Shown here one piece after another: positions 35,257 through 44,741 of a stretch of 64,000 nucleotides of DNA. Within the stretch, counting starts at the first letter, position 1. Every line of letters begins with the position of its first letter. Location of the stretch: positions 2,170,001 through 2,234,000 of the forward strand of contig CBDIQW010000001.1 in NCBI GenBank assembly GCA_965283955.1, given 5' to 3'. The position numbers were made by a program, and so were the translations under genes. Origin of the DNA: Emticicia sp965283955 (lineage in GTDB: Bacteria > Bacteroidota > Bacteroidia > Cytophagales > Spirosomataceae). A model generated the notes under the pieces. The model had not been told where the DNA came from. It was given only the letters and a program-made list of their open reading frames with translations, and searched no databases.

Positions 35257-35813
35257 ATGAAGAAGATATATCTTTTTATAGCATTAATCGGCTTATCAGG
35301 CAACATATTTGGTCAGCAAAAAACACCAGTCAAGAAAAAGAAGTTGAGTGGCTCACGATTCAGGAAGCCTACGCTCGCACCCAAAAAGAGCCTCGCAAAA
35401 CCATCATTGATGTTTATACGGCTTGGTGCGGTTGGTGTAAGGTAATGGATCGAGAAACTTACACAAACCCCGAAGTGATTGATTATTTGAACAAAAACTT
35501 CTACATGGTGAAACTCGATGCAGAATCGAAGCAAGACATCATCGTTGGTAATACAAAGTATGTTTTTGACGCCAACAGCGGAGCAAATCAAGCAGCTATT
35601 GCACTTTTACAAGGAAAAATGAGTTACCCAACAACTGTTTTTTTGGATGCTCAATATAACATGATACAGCCTTTACCTGGCTACTTAAATGCGAAGGCAT
35701 TTCACGAAATCGTAACTTATCTGGGCGGAGATTATAATAAAAAAGAGCCTTTCGAACAATATAAAATCGGTACTTATAAAGAAGTATTCAAAAACGCACT
35801 TCCAAAACTTTGA
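35257..35813 (+). pseudogene. Secreted thioredoxin-like protein, frameshifted
   Basis: Frame 35257-35445 gives the signal peptide (MKKIYLFIALIGLSGNIFGQ); the rest reads in the frame of 35445-35813. The break is in A5 at 35335-35339; one more A restores KKKEVEWLTIQEAYARTQKE. The restored protein (about 185 residues) has the thioredoxin motif TAWCGWCKVMDRETYTNPEV with both cysteines and the cis-Pro region SYPTTVFLD. It would be periplasmic. Two more thioredoxin-like genes lie just downstream on the other strand. Confidence 0.75.
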
Positions 35814-35833
35814 TTAGGTATCTACAAAAAATT

Positions 35834-35868
35834 AGCCCAATTTTCTCAGCGAGAATTGGGCTTTTTTA
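35834..35868 (+). terminator. Intrinsic terminator
   Basis: AGCCCAATTTTCTC pairs with GAGAATTGGGCT (one bulged T), loop AGC, followed by TTTTT. It ends the thioredoxin-like gene at 35813. Confidence 0.8.
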
Positions 35869-36125
35869 CTTTTCATGGCTTTTGTTACATGTTTGGATGT
35901 GGCAGCGGAAAATCGTTATTGTTCTTAGTTTCACAGCTGAATTTTACATCAGCAAGAGTTATTTTAGGTTCATCAGAGACTTTGCAAAAGTTGGATTTAG
36001 CTGTATTTCATGGCTTAACAAAGCATATTGCAAATATAGAGCCTAACACTTTCCGATGATAGCGTAAAAATACGTGATTCGTTAGGGGTTTTTACGTATT
36101 CTTGTTTTTTGAAACACAAAAAAAA
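35869..36125. other. Intergenic region between two thioredoxin-like genes
   Basis: About 260 bases without a supported gene. Plus-strand frames of 67-78 codons run through it, but their products look random and lack a clear start signal. GTAAAAA (36063-) and TTTTTAC near 36090 form a weak hairpin that might terminate the minus-strand gene ending at 36126. Confidence 0.35.
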
Positions 36126-36566
36126 CTACTTAGAAGCACGATTTACCACAAAATCAGCTTCTTGAACCAAACCTTCAACTGACATCATTCCTTCAATTCG
36201 ATGAATAACTTTCCCATCAGGAGCAATAAATAGATAGGTCGGATATGAATTTACTCGGTAGATAATACCAACATTTACACCTTCAAATGAATCGCCATCA
36301 ACTTTATAATTCAGAAAAGTTTTATTGAATTTTTCGCCCACACGAGCATCACTGAATGTATTTTCATCCATCCACTTACATGGACCGCACCAAGTTGTAT
36401 AAACATCAACAAATAAGATTTTTTTTTGGCTTTTTGCTTGTGCAAGCATCTGCTCCATTGTTTTGTCGGTATTTTTTATAAAACTTATCTGCTTTATACT
36501 TCCTCTACTACAAGCATACACCAATACAACGAGACCGATGCTCATTGCTAAAACCATTTTTCTCAT
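36126..36566 (-). CDS. Thioredoxin-like lipoprotein
   Basis: A 146-residue protein from ATG 36566 with a lipoprotein signal (MRKMVLAMSIGLVVLVYAC, lipobox VYAC). The thioredoxin domain has VDVYTTWCGPCKWMDENTF (active-site CGPC) and the cis-Pro loop VNSYPTYLFIAPDGKVIHR. It should be tethered in the periplasm as a disulfide reductase. The neighbour upstream at 36668-38000 is a paralogue with almost the same active-site region. Confidence 0.85.
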   Translation of the reverse strand: MRKMVLAMSIGLVVLVYACSRGSIKQISFIKNTDKTMEQMLAQAKSQKKILFVDVYTTWCGPCKWMDENTFSDARVGEKFNKTFLNYKVDGDSFEGVNVGIIYRVNSYPTYLFIAPDGKVIHRIEGMMSVEGLVQEADFVVNRASK

Positions 36567-36667
36567 TAATAACACTATTTTTTGTATACTATCACTTACA
36601 AAATCCTTGCCTTTTTTATCGAAAACCTACTTTTTAGAATAATTATGGAAGAAAACTGTCAAAACAC

Positions 36668-38000
36668 TCAACTCCGCTTTATGTCTTTCAGTGTTTGTTG
36701 TAAATCTTTGGTATCACCTCCTTCTTTTTTGGCGAGTTTAATGGCTTTTTTCTCGGCTTTGATTGCTTCTTTTTTTCTACCGAGTTTGCTCAATAAAATA
36801 GCATAAGTATCTAAATTTGCAGGGGATTCTACCAATTCAATAGCTCTTTCTGACCACTTCAAGGCTTCTTCTAAATCCTTCTCATTTTTAATCATCTGCA
36901 CGTAGCCCCAAGCATATTCATTAAGTTGGAAAGAGGTCGATTTTTGGGCATTATCGGTCAAATTATCCAAAATCATTTTGAACTGCGGTGTCGATTCGTC
37001 TAAATTTTTAGCTTTTGCACCCTCCTTAAAATTCATAATTTTTAGTTGAGTTTCGGCTACTAAATCTTCTGATGTTTTGGCCATCAATTTAACAGTTTCT
37101 TTTGTAGCAATCTTCTTAAAATTATCACTATCACGGGTAATTTTGGCGTATTCTAAACGAAATTGCTTTTCTTCAGCCTCAAAACCAGCCTCGCTATATG
37201 ATGTTGCCCGTACGGCATCAATTAGTCTTTCGAGCAATGCTTTATCTCGGTTATCAATGGCTTTTTTAAATGTATTCCGTTTGGCTTTTGAAATCCCATT
37301 CAATACGTATTTTTGCTGCGAGGCGGTCATATTCAAATATCTATCCAGAGCATCTCGCAAAATAATAAACGCCTTTGACTCAATCGTTCCGATGTTTTCG
37401 GAAATCAAGGCCAAAACTTTTTCGGTTTTATGCTGAGATACAGGAATCGCCTTTAAATATTCTTCTAATAAAGCTGCATTTTCGCCACCGTTTAAGCTTT
37501 TTCGCTTCATATATTCATACAAAAAATCAGCATCACGTTTCCCCGCCTTAAACTCTTTCTCCAATTCATCCGACGATTTGTAACCTTTTCCTGCCAAAAT
37601 TGCTTTATCGGCTTCGACCAAAAATTTTTCAGCGGGCATTGCTCCCATTGCTCGATAGACGAGTTCACCGCCAGCATTCACAAATAAATAAGTCGGATAA
37701 GCCGCAATTGCATAAGTTTTGGCCAATTCGATGCCCTCACCTTTTTCAGCATCAATCTTATAATTGATAAACGATTCATTAAATTTATCACCAACATTAT
37801 TTTCAGTAAAAACCTTGGCCGACATCATTTTACAAGGCCCGCACCAAGTTGTGTAGAATATCAATAAAAATGAGTTTGTTTTGCTTTTTTGCTTCATTTA
37901 GAATCTCAGACCATGAGCCTTGAGTAAACTTAATACCCTTATCATCAGTTGCATACGATGAAAAAGATAGCATTATCAGGAAGTATAATATTTTATTCAT
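36668..38000 (-). pseudogene. Secreted thioredoxin-like protein with C-terminal helical repeats, frameshifted
   Basis: The N terminus reads from ATG 38000 (MNKILYFLIMLSFSSYA, signal peptide, then EILNEAKKQNKLIFIDI), the rest from the frame of 37897-36668 (YTTWCGPCKMMSAKVFTENNVG). One extra base near 37856 breaks IFIDIYTTWCGPC. The thioredoxin domain is followed by ~270 helical residues ending in a TPR-like pair (EALKWSERAIELVESPANLD, YAILLSKLGRKKEAIKAEK). It would be periplasmic. Among the three clustered thioredoxin genes it is the largest. Confidence 0.75.
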
Positions 38001-38233
38001 CGCTTTATTTATCTATAAATTTTAGAAGTTCTTTTTTTAAATCTTTTACGGTGGACTAATTAAATTTCAAGCAAAAATCATACGAATATCTACATTCCAA
38101 AAAACTTCTGCTATTTTTAGGAATATTTTCTTTTGAATTTTGTTTATTAACTGTGGAGCGAATTTTCAATTCGCTCGTAACGTTGATTTTCTCGCAAAAT
38201 AAAAAATCTGCTGAAAGATTTTTATATTACTTC

Positions 38234-39466
38234 ATGATAACATCCATTATAGAAAATAAAAGTTCTCGTCAAAACCTTTGGAACGCCGCCAAAAACTTGG
38301 CTTTTCCAACGGCTATTTGGCGATTACCACGCCAGTCCGAAAAACATTTCTTGACTTCGTTTGAAGAAATTCCTCAACAATCGAAAATAGATTTTGAAGA
38401 ACTCGGTGCAGGTTTTGCCTTTTCGCCATTTGTCAACCCTGATGGCGGAAAAACATTTTTCTTAAAAGCCGACCTTCATTATATTTTTAACGCTAACGAG
38501 TCAACTCAAAACGAAGATTTTAAAGAAGTTATTTCTCCTTCAGCACTCAACTCTCACTTTATTGAATTGATGAATGGTGAAATACAAGCATTAAAATCCA
38601 TTTCGGATAACAAAACCACAACCCAACATACAACCAAACAAGAATTTATTGATTTAGTTGAAAAAGGCATCGCCGAAATCGAAAACGGAATTTTCCAAAA
38701 AGTTGTGCTTTCTCGCACCAAACAAATCGTTTTACCTGCCGATTTTGATGTAGTTGCTACATTCGATAAACTTTGCAAAGCATATCCATCGGCATTTATT
38801 TCGGCGGTTTCGTTGCCACATTTGGGGGTTGTTTGGATGGGAGCTTCGCCCGAAGTATTGGTTAGCCAAGATTCCGAAGGAATTTTCCGTACGATGGCAT
38901 TGGCTGGTACACAATCAGCTTATGATTCAGATGGAAAGCTAATAAAACCTTCAGAGGCTTTGTGGCGACAAAAAGAAATTGAAGAACAGTCGTTCGTGAC
39001 GAGATATATTATCAATTGTCTGAAGAAAATCAGAGTGAGAGAATTTGAAGAAGAAGGGCCAAAAACCGTAATCGCTGGTAATCTGATGCACCTCCGCACC
39101 GATATTATTATTGATACAGTGGCGATTAATTTTCCACAATTGGCAACAGTCATGCTTGATTTGCTGCATCCAACATCAGCGGTATGTGGAATGCCAAAAA
39201 TTCCAGCAACCGAATTTATTTTGAATAATGAAGGCTACGACCGTGATTTTTTCAGTGGATTTCTCGGTCCCGTAAATATACAATCAAGTGAAAGAGAAGC
39301 AGAATCTCATATTTTTGTAAATCTGCGAACAATGAAAATTGAAGGAAACGTTGCAACGCTCTACGCTGGTTGCGGAATCACGGCCGACTCAAACCCAGAA
39401 AAGGAATGGAATGAAACGGAGATGAAAACGCAAACGTTGGGAAAAGTTCTGAATTCTGAGTTCTGA
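38234..39466 (+). CDS. menF: Isochorismate synthase
   Basis: A 410-residue chorismate-binding enzyme from ATG 38234 (MITSIIENKSSRQNLWNAAK). Conserved elements are EIENGIFQKVVLSRTKQI, FRTMALAGTQ, QKEIEEQSFVTRYI, LHPTSAVCGMPK, RDFFSGFLGPV and EREAESHIFVNLRTM followed by YAGCGITADSNPEKEW. It converts chorismate to isochorismate for menaquinone or siderophore synthesis. No other men or ent genes are in view, so menF rather than entC is an assumption. Confidence 0.85.
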   Translation: MITSIIENKSSRQNLWNAAKNLAFPTAIWRLPRQSEKHFLTSFEEIPQQSKIDFEELGAGFAFSPFVNPDGGKTFFLKADLHYIFNANESTQNEDFKEVISPSALNSHFIELMNGEIQALKSISDNKTTTQHTTKQEFIDLVEKGIAEIENGIFQKVVLSRTKQIVLPADFDVVATFDKLCKAYPSAFISAVSLPHLGVVWMGASPEVLVSQDSEGIFRTMALAGTQSAYDSDGKLIKPSEALWRQKEIEEQSFVTRYIINCLKKIRVREFEEEGPKTVIAGNLMHLRTDIIIDTVAINFPQLATVMLDLLHPTSAVCGMPKIPATEFILNNEGYDRDFFSGFLGPVNIQSSEREAESHIFVNLRTMKIEGNVATLYAGCGITADSNPEKEWNETEMKTQTLGKVLNSEF

Positions 39467-39537
39467 ATTCTGAGTGGTTATTCAGCAAAAAACTTCGCAT
39501 AGAAAACCCAGAACTCAGAACTCTGCATTCATAACTA
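39452..39537. repeat. TTCTGAG-word repeats at the 3' end of menF
   Basis: Near-repeats of GAATTCTGAGTTCTGAATTC run from the last codons of menF into the intergenic space, and inverse words (AGAACTCAGAACTC) follow at about 39508-39524. The menF C terminus (LNSEF) is therefore encoded by repeat sequence. Confidence 0.45.
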
Positions 39538-39538
39538 T

Positions 39539-40953
39539 TTAATACGAAGTCAATCTAAAATATTTCGGATAACGAGTAAATCTCAGACCAATAGTAAAAT
39601 CAAGACGGCTCAAGTCAATTGGTGTGGCTAAGTTTACAGCTTGACCATTTCCCACAAAATCCATAGCTCTTAATTTACCGTAGCTATAACCTGCTTCTAA
39701 ACTCAAGATAATATCACGTCCCGTAATGTCATTCCCAAGCAGAAAATCAATGCCAAGGGTTGCCGAAGCACCAAAGTCCATTCCTCTGAAAGTATAACTT
39801 GCACCATCGTAAGAGCCTTTATCTTTATAGAAATACACTCCAGGCGAAAGCCCCAATACCACCATCGTTTTGAAATCAATGTTTTTACGATAATAGAATA
39901 CTGGCCCAACATATTTTATCGAACGCTTATTTTCAATGCTTCCCGTATCTAATTTATTCAAAATTTCATTTCTATAAGTAATATTATCTGCCTTGTTGCT
40001 CGACTGAAAATTATTAAACATCAAACCAAAACCAACATTATCACCAGGAAAATAAGCAGCATCAAGCCCCCAAGTGAAGCCACGCAAAAGCTTTTCTTGA
40101 TATAATGTATAAGCACTTGCATTTTCAGTAGGAATTTTGGCCAACATATTACCAAAACCACCTTTCCCCCCTACTCGCCATTTTAGATAATTATTAAATT
40201 CATTGTCCGCTTTCGGAGCAGCCATCGGAGCAACTGCTTTTTCCTCTTTTTTCGCTACAACATCTTCCTTCTTGGGCTTCGTTTCTTCTTTTTAGGAGTT
40301 ACTTTTTTGTCTTTTGTTGTAACAACTTTAGGTTTTTCATCTTTTTGTGTGGTCTCAGTATTTTTTTCTACTTTCTCAGCATCTTTTTTAGATGAAGATT
40401 CTTTTGCCACTGTTTTTTCTTCTGTTTCGGCTGCTTTATTATTTTTATCGTTTTTCTTCGACTCACTCTTTGTTTTGGTTGGCTCACTTTTACGAGTATC
40501 GACACGCTGAGTAGCAGCAACATTTTCTTCTCTTGCCCCGCCCAAACCATCGGGCAATTTATTTCCTTTAGTAGTTACGATGTCGCTCGGATAAAAATTA
40601 TATTTAAAATCTGAGACTAAATTTTTAAAGATTTCATTTCTTAAAACTTTGCCAGTAGGCGAAAGATAGGCATATACGAATCGTGAAGGCGTTTCATCTA
40701 AGATTCGACAACGGATTTTCTCACCAGCTTGGGTTGTAATCTGGTCACGCTGCCCAAAAGCTTGAGAAATTGAAAATCCAAAAACTAAAAAAAGTACAAT
40801 TATTACTTTGTTTAGTTTAGTATTAAAATTAGTTTTTTGGGGGGTAAATATGCCCTCTTCAAAATCAGTTTCTGCCACTGCTAAAGAGTTGACAGCAAGA
40901 AGTTTATCACTTTTTAGACGAGAATTACGAGTAAAGTCAAACATTTTTTTCAT
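39539..40953 (-). pseudogene. Secreted Lys/Glu-rich protein with outer-membrane barrel-like C terminus, frameshifted
   Basis: Frame 40953-40255 continues in frame 40225-39539; the break is in T5 at 40289-40293 (coding A5), where one more A gives PKKEETKPKKEDVVAKKEEK. The product of about 470 residues has a late hydrophobic signal (LNKVIIVLFLVFGFSISQAFGQ at about residues 48-69 of the ATG 40953 start), a ~60-residue beta region, a long Lys/Glu/Thr-rich linker and a beta-barrel-like domain (LLRGFTWGLDAAYFPGDNVGFGLMF, LGLSPGVYFYKD). It is probably an outer-membrane protein. The family is not recognised. Confidence 0.6.
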
Positions 40954-41026
40954 GATTATAATTATTTCACTTGTGTAATATTGCAAAAATGATACCGAAA
41001 AAAACAATGCACGATTATGCCATATT

Positions 41027-41049
41027 AAATATCTGAATATCAGATATTT
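41027..41049. promoter_or_regulatory. Operator-like perfect inverted repeat in a divergent promoter region
   Basis: AAATATCTGA and TCAGATATTT are 10-bp perfect arms around ATA, between the divergent outer-membrane-type gene (start 40953) and the ECF sigma gene (start 41292). Placement suits a repressor or activator site for the minus-strand gene. Confidence 0.45.
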
Positions 41050-41163
41050 ACAATTTTAAAATTCCACAAAACTGCTGGTACAGTTTTTGTCTAATATTTT
41101 GTATAAAACGATGAAAACGAAATTTCATTTGGAATATTAACAAACCATTAACGATTTTTTTTA

Positions 41164-41195
41164 TTTGAAACACTTGACACGAATCATTATTTTTG
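41164..41195 (+). promoter_or_regulatory. Bacteroidota-type promoter for the ECF sigma gene
   Basis: TTTG at 41164-41167 and TATTTTTG at 41188-41195 with a 20-base spacer match the TTTG/TAnnTTTG consensus. A leader of about 90 bases precedes the start codon at 41292. Confidence 0.6.
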
Positions 41196-41291
41196 TCTAT
41201 CTTTCGACACAAAACAAAAATTCTTCTACAATTTAAACACAGATATACAATATGGCATAAAGCTCTACGTTAACTAAATTGAAATACTGAA

Positions 41292-41897
41292 ATGGGAAAA
41301 ATCCAAGTTAACGACAGTGAGCTTGTTTCATTGTATATCCGTGGCAACGAAAAAGCTTTTGCTACGCTTGTTCAACGTTACAAATCAAAAGTATATACCA
41401 CGATTTACCTTGTTGTGAAAGACCAATACGTGGCCGAAGATTTGCTTCAAGATACATTTATCAAAGCAGTTGAAGTTTTACGTGATGGCCGATACAATGA
41501 AGAAGGCAAATTCCTTCCGTGGGTACTCCGAATTGCTCATAATCTTGCGATAGACTATTTCCGTAGAGAGAAACGCTACCCGACCGTAGTGTTTGAAGAC
41601 GGAAGTAATGTGTTTAACACCCTCGAATTTGCCGAAGATTCAATCGAATCAATGCAAATCAAGCGTGAATCTCACGAACACTTGCGTGATTTAATCAAAC
41701 GATTACCCGACCAACAGCGTGAGGTATTGGTGATGCGTCATTACGATGACATGTCGTTCCAAGAAATTGCCGATGCAACTGGCGTGAGTATCAACACGGC
41801 GTTAGGGAGAATGCGTTATGCTCTCATCAATCTTAGAAAAATGATGGGAAAATCAGCGTATGCTTATGACACAAACCTTTACCAGCACGCAGAATGA
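41292..41897 (+). CDS. ECF-type RNA polymerase sigma factor
   Basis: A 201-residue sigma-70 family protein with region 2 (NEKAFATLVQRYKSKVYTTIYLVVKDQYVAEDLLQDTFIKAVE, PWVLRIAHNLAIDYFRREKR) and region 4 (LIKRLPDQQREVLVMRHYDDMSFQEIADATGVSINTALGRMRYALINLRK). This type is highly conserved in Cytophagales. A small ORF overlaps its 3' end and may encode a regulator or partner. Confidence 0.93.
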   Translation: MGKIQVNDSELVSLYIRGNEKAFATLVQRYKSKVYTTIYLVVKDQYVAEDLLQDTFIKAVEVLRDGRYNEEGKFLPWVLRIAHNLAIDYFRREKRYPTVVFEDGSNVFNTLEFAEDSIESMQIKRESHEHLRDLIKRLPDQQREVLVMRHYDDMSFQEIADATGVSINTALGRMRYALINLRKMMGKSAYAYDTNLYQHAE

Positions 41898-42102
41898 TGT
41901 AGTTCGTTATTTGTATAATGAAACATCAATCCAAGAAAATTCTTTAGTAGAAGAAGCACTTCTTTTTGATAAAGATTTGCTCGATTTCTACCTTGACTGT
42001 GCCGACTTAAAAACTGGCATGGACAAAATTCAACTCTCGCCATCAGATTCGGCGATTGAGAGAATCCTCAGCTATTCAAGAGACTACAAGCCTAAGATTT
42101 GA
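41860..42102 (+). CDS. Small acidic protein overlapping the ECF sigma gene
   Basis: An 80-residue protein (MLMTQTFTSTQNDVVRYLYNE, then LVEEALLFDKDLLDFYLDCADL, then QLSPSDSAIERILSYSRDYK); the start may be ATG 41860 or 41866. It overlaps the sigma gene by about 35 bases, so translation is probably coupled. It is acidic with no membrane segment and is followed by a terminator. The context suggests a sigma-associated factor, but I recognise no anti-sigma fold. Confidence 0.75.
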   Translation: MLMTQTFTSTQNDVVRYLYNETSIQENSLVEEALLFDKDLLDFYLDCADLKTGMDKIQLSPSDSAIERILSYSRDYKPKI

Positions 42103-42116
42103 TCTTGGGCTTTTTT
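42088..42116 (+). terminator. Intrinsic terminator overlapping the stop codon
   Basis: AAGCCTAAGAT and ATCTTGGGCTT form the stem around TTG, followed by TTTT. The stop codon of the 80-residue gene lies inside the hairpin. Confidence 0.8.
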
Positions 42117-42331
42117 ATGCTTGAAAACCTCCTCCGTTTGTTTCATACCTAACGGTGTAAAAGTCGTTTTTTTAAAATTATGCTATTCAGTCTTAAAACC
42201 CAAAGGGATTTTATTTGGCTTCTTATTGAATAAATAGGCATATTTGTATTTTATTTAAAAATCTGTTTGCAGAAACATTTTACATTCGTGATTCTGCATC
42301 GCACGGGAGATCCTGTCTACATTAACCAAAA

Positions 42332-43480
42332 ATGTCTTTTTTAGAAAATTTATATCAGCGTTTTGAGGCAAAAGTTGCTTCGTTTTTATCTGGACCAAAA
42401 TGGAAATCGAAAATTGTGATAGTAGCCGTAGGCATTATGCTACTTTCATTTTTTAATAATTTTTCTCCGCTTCGCCATTTTGTTGATTTTTACACAGCCG
42501 TAGTAAAAGAAAAACGAGAGTATTTTCTCTATCAAACCATCAAAGACCGAGCTGCAAGCATCACTTATAATTGGACTTACCCAGAATTTACGGGAATGAA
42601 CAACCGCACTTTCAGACTTACTTTGCCCGCTTTTGTGAAGTTTTTACACATTGACCACGTGAGCATCGTTTTATACGGTTTGCAGTTAATATTGGGAATT
42701 GTATTTCTCTATATGCTTATCAATTTTTTGGAGCGTTCGATAAGCGATAAATCAAGTATTCTCTATGCAGTTCTGGGCATTGCTTCTACTTACATAGGTG
42801 CTGCTTTTTTTATAGACAATGCTACTTATGGCGACTTTTTTTGCTATTTTTCTTTGTTTTTGGCAATTTATTATCGAAATCCGCTATTGATATTCATATT
42901 TTTATCATTGGCTTTTTGGGGCGATGAACGTGCGGGAGTAGGCTCAGGAATGGTGTTTTTGTGGTGGTGGTTTGTGCCACAATGGAAAGAAAACAAGCCA
43001 TTCAAAATTCAACTAAACTTACAAATGTTGGCTGTTGTGGCAGCTTGGGTAGCTTACGGTGCAGTTCGTAAATTTTACTTAGTTGATAAACTCGGTATGC
43101 ACGATACCACCAAACCTGGCGAATTTGCCGAAATGTTTGGCGGAAGCTGGCCAGTTTGGGGCTTCAAATTTTTGTGGGTTTTTGAGGGTTGGTGGTTAAT
43201 TATTTTATTAGCCTTTCTTTTCCTCTCAATAGCCAAAGATTGGCTCAGACTTTTGGCGATTTTGGGAGCATTGTTGGCAATGTTAATAGGCTCACTCACC
43301 ACTTTCGACTCTACTCGAAGTGGTTCTTATGGCTTAATTACTATATTTTTAACTTTAGTAATCGCTCAAAAATACCTAACCGAAAAAGAATTAAAAGTTT
43401 TGCTTTTGGTCGTTGCCATCATTTGTTTCTTACACCCAATGGCAACTCGTACAAATGGCACAGGCTTTTTCTTGATGTAA
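42332..43480 (+). CDS. Multi-pass membrane protein next to a glycosyltransferase
   Basis: A 382-residue protein with about nine membrane helices and a large N-terminal loop (residues 45-100). The family is not recognised, although the spread of helices recalls polyprenyl-linked sugar-modifying or flippase-like proteins. It is followed after 116 bases by a GtrB-like GT2 glycosyltransferase on the same strand, suggesting a role in surface glycan work (inference). Confidence 0.6.
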   Translation: MSFLENLYQRFEAKVASFLSGPKWKSKIVIVAVGIMLLSFFNNFSPLRHFVDFYTAVVKEKREYFLYQTIKDRAASITYNWTYPEFTGMNNRTFRLTLPAFVKFLHIDHVSIVLYGLQLILGIVFLYMLINFLERSISDKSSILYAVLGIASTYIGAAFFIDNATYGDFFCYFSLFLAIYYRNPLLIFIFLSLAFWGDERAGVGSGMVFLWWWFVPQWKENKPFKIQLNLQMLAVVAAWVAYGAVRKFYLVDKLGMHDTTKPGEFAEMFGGSWPVWGFKFLWVFEGWWLIILLAFLFLSIAKDWLRLLAILGALLAMLIGSLTTFDSTRSGSYGLITIFLTLVIAQKYLTEKELKVLLLVVAIICFLHPMATRTNGTGFFLM

Positions 43481-43596
43481 AGACGATGTTTTTGTAACTT
43501 TGTGAAGGTTTTAAAGGAAAAACTTTTGATTCGAACAAATCAAAGATTCCAAATCCTATCTATCTCATAAATCTTACAAAATCCTGTCGAAAATAG

Positions 43597-44514
43597 ATGT
43601 ATAAACTCCTTTTGGTTGTTCCGTGCTATAACGAGCAAGAAATTCTTGAAAAAACGTATAGTACTTTGTCGATGTATTTTTCAGAATTGAAGGAGCGAAA
43701 CGCCATCACGGCGGATAGTAAAATATGTTTTGTAAACGATGGTAGCCGTGACTCAACTTGGATAATCATTGATAGCATCTGCAAAAGAGATTCAACTATA
43801 ATTGGCTTAAAACTCTCGCGTAATTTCGGGCATCAGGCTGCTTTGGTAGCAGGTTTATTACATCACAAAAACCAATTTGATTGCTACGTTTCGATTGATG
43901 CCGACCTACAAGACGACCTCCGTGCGATTGATGGAATGCTGGAAAAATACAAAGAAGGCTCAAAAATTGTTTACGGAGTACGCAATGACCGCAGCACTGA
44001 TTCGTTCTTTAAGCGGTTTACAGCCGAAACATTCTACAAACTCATGCAACGCATGGGCGTACCGACGGTTTATAACCATGCAGACTTCAGATTAATTGAT
44101 AATCAAGTACTTAACGAATTTTCAAACTTTGGCGAAACCAATCTTTTTATTCGTGGAATTATCCCGATGATAGGTTTTCAGAGCGATAAAGTTTTTTACA
44201 AACGCCTCGAACGTGAAGCAGGTGAATCAAAATATCCACTTAGAAAAATGCTAATCTTTGCATGGAATGGCATTACTTCATTTTCGACCGTTCCGATGAA
44301 ACTCGTACTTTGGTTCGGTATTTTCAATTTTGTGTTTGCGATGGGCATTACGGTTTGGGTTTTAGTTTGTAAACTATTTGGTTTTACGGTGCAAGGCTGG
44401 ACTTCAATTGTGTTGCCAATGACCTTTTTCAGTGGCTCAAATATGATTGCTATTGGTTTGATTGGCGAATACGTTGGAAAAATTTACGAAGAAGTAAAAG
44501 CACGCTCTAGATAG
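43597..44514 (+). CDS. GT2 glycosyltransferase, GtrB/DPM1-like
   Basis: A 305-residue enzyme: the GT2 domain (LLVVPCYNEQEILEKTY, FVNDGSRDSTWIIID, SIDADLQDD with the DxD-type motif, HADFRLIDNQVLNEF) and two C-terminal membrane helices (LVLWFGIFNFVFAMGITVWVLV and MTFFSGSNMIAIGLIGEYVG). It would transfer a sugar from a nucleotide donor to polyprenyl phosphate at the inner membrane. Confidence 0.9.
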   Translation: MYKLLLVVPCYNEQEILEKTYSTLSMYFSELKERNAITADSKICFVNDGSRDSTWIIIDSICKRDSTIIGLKLSRNFGHQAALVAGLLHHKNQFDCYVSIDADLQDDLRAIDGMLEKYKEGSKIVYGVRNDRSTDSFFKRFTAETFYKLMQRMGVPTVYNHADFRLIDNQVLNEFSNFGETNLFIRGIIPMIGFQSDKVFYKRLEREAGESKYPLRKMLIFAWNGITSFSTVPMKLVLWFGIFNFVFAMGITVWVLVCKLFGFTVQGWTSIVLPMTFFSGSNMIAIGLIGEYVGKIYEEVKARSR

Positions 44515-44564
44515 TATTGAAGATGATTTTGAGTGATGAATAAATAAATTTGGAGACATCTAAA

Positions 44565-44705
44565 ATTCATTGCCGTCTGCTTTAGCTGACGGTTAATAAA
44601 AGTATCAAGATAAGACTTTAGTCAAAATCATTAATAATTTCGACTGAAGTCAATTTGATTATTTGAAATAATATTAACCGTCAGCTAAAGCAGACGGCAA
44701 TGAAA
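44565..44705. repeat. 140-bp element with inverted arms and nested stems (copy 1)
   Basis: 32-bp arms (44566-44597 and 44673-44704) are exact inverse repeats; each arm is itself a REP-like hairpin (CCGTC/GACGG). Inside, GACTTTAGTC (44614-44623) pairs with GACTGAAGTC (44642-44651). A second copy lies at 62153-62293. It sits between the GT2 gene and porZ. Confidence 0.75.
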
Positions 44706-44741
44706 TGAATTTTAAGAGTAAAAGTTTACCATCTCTCTAAA

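Noticed and set aside
35810..36059. Two plus-strand ORFs after the first thioredoxin gene
   Set aside because: They run through the terminator hairpin and look random; no start signal or family.
42288..42312. Possible partial copy of the 28-bp palindrome upstream of the 42332 gene
   Set aside because: Only a short CGGGAGATCCTGTCTAC segment resembles it; the match is too weak to claim.
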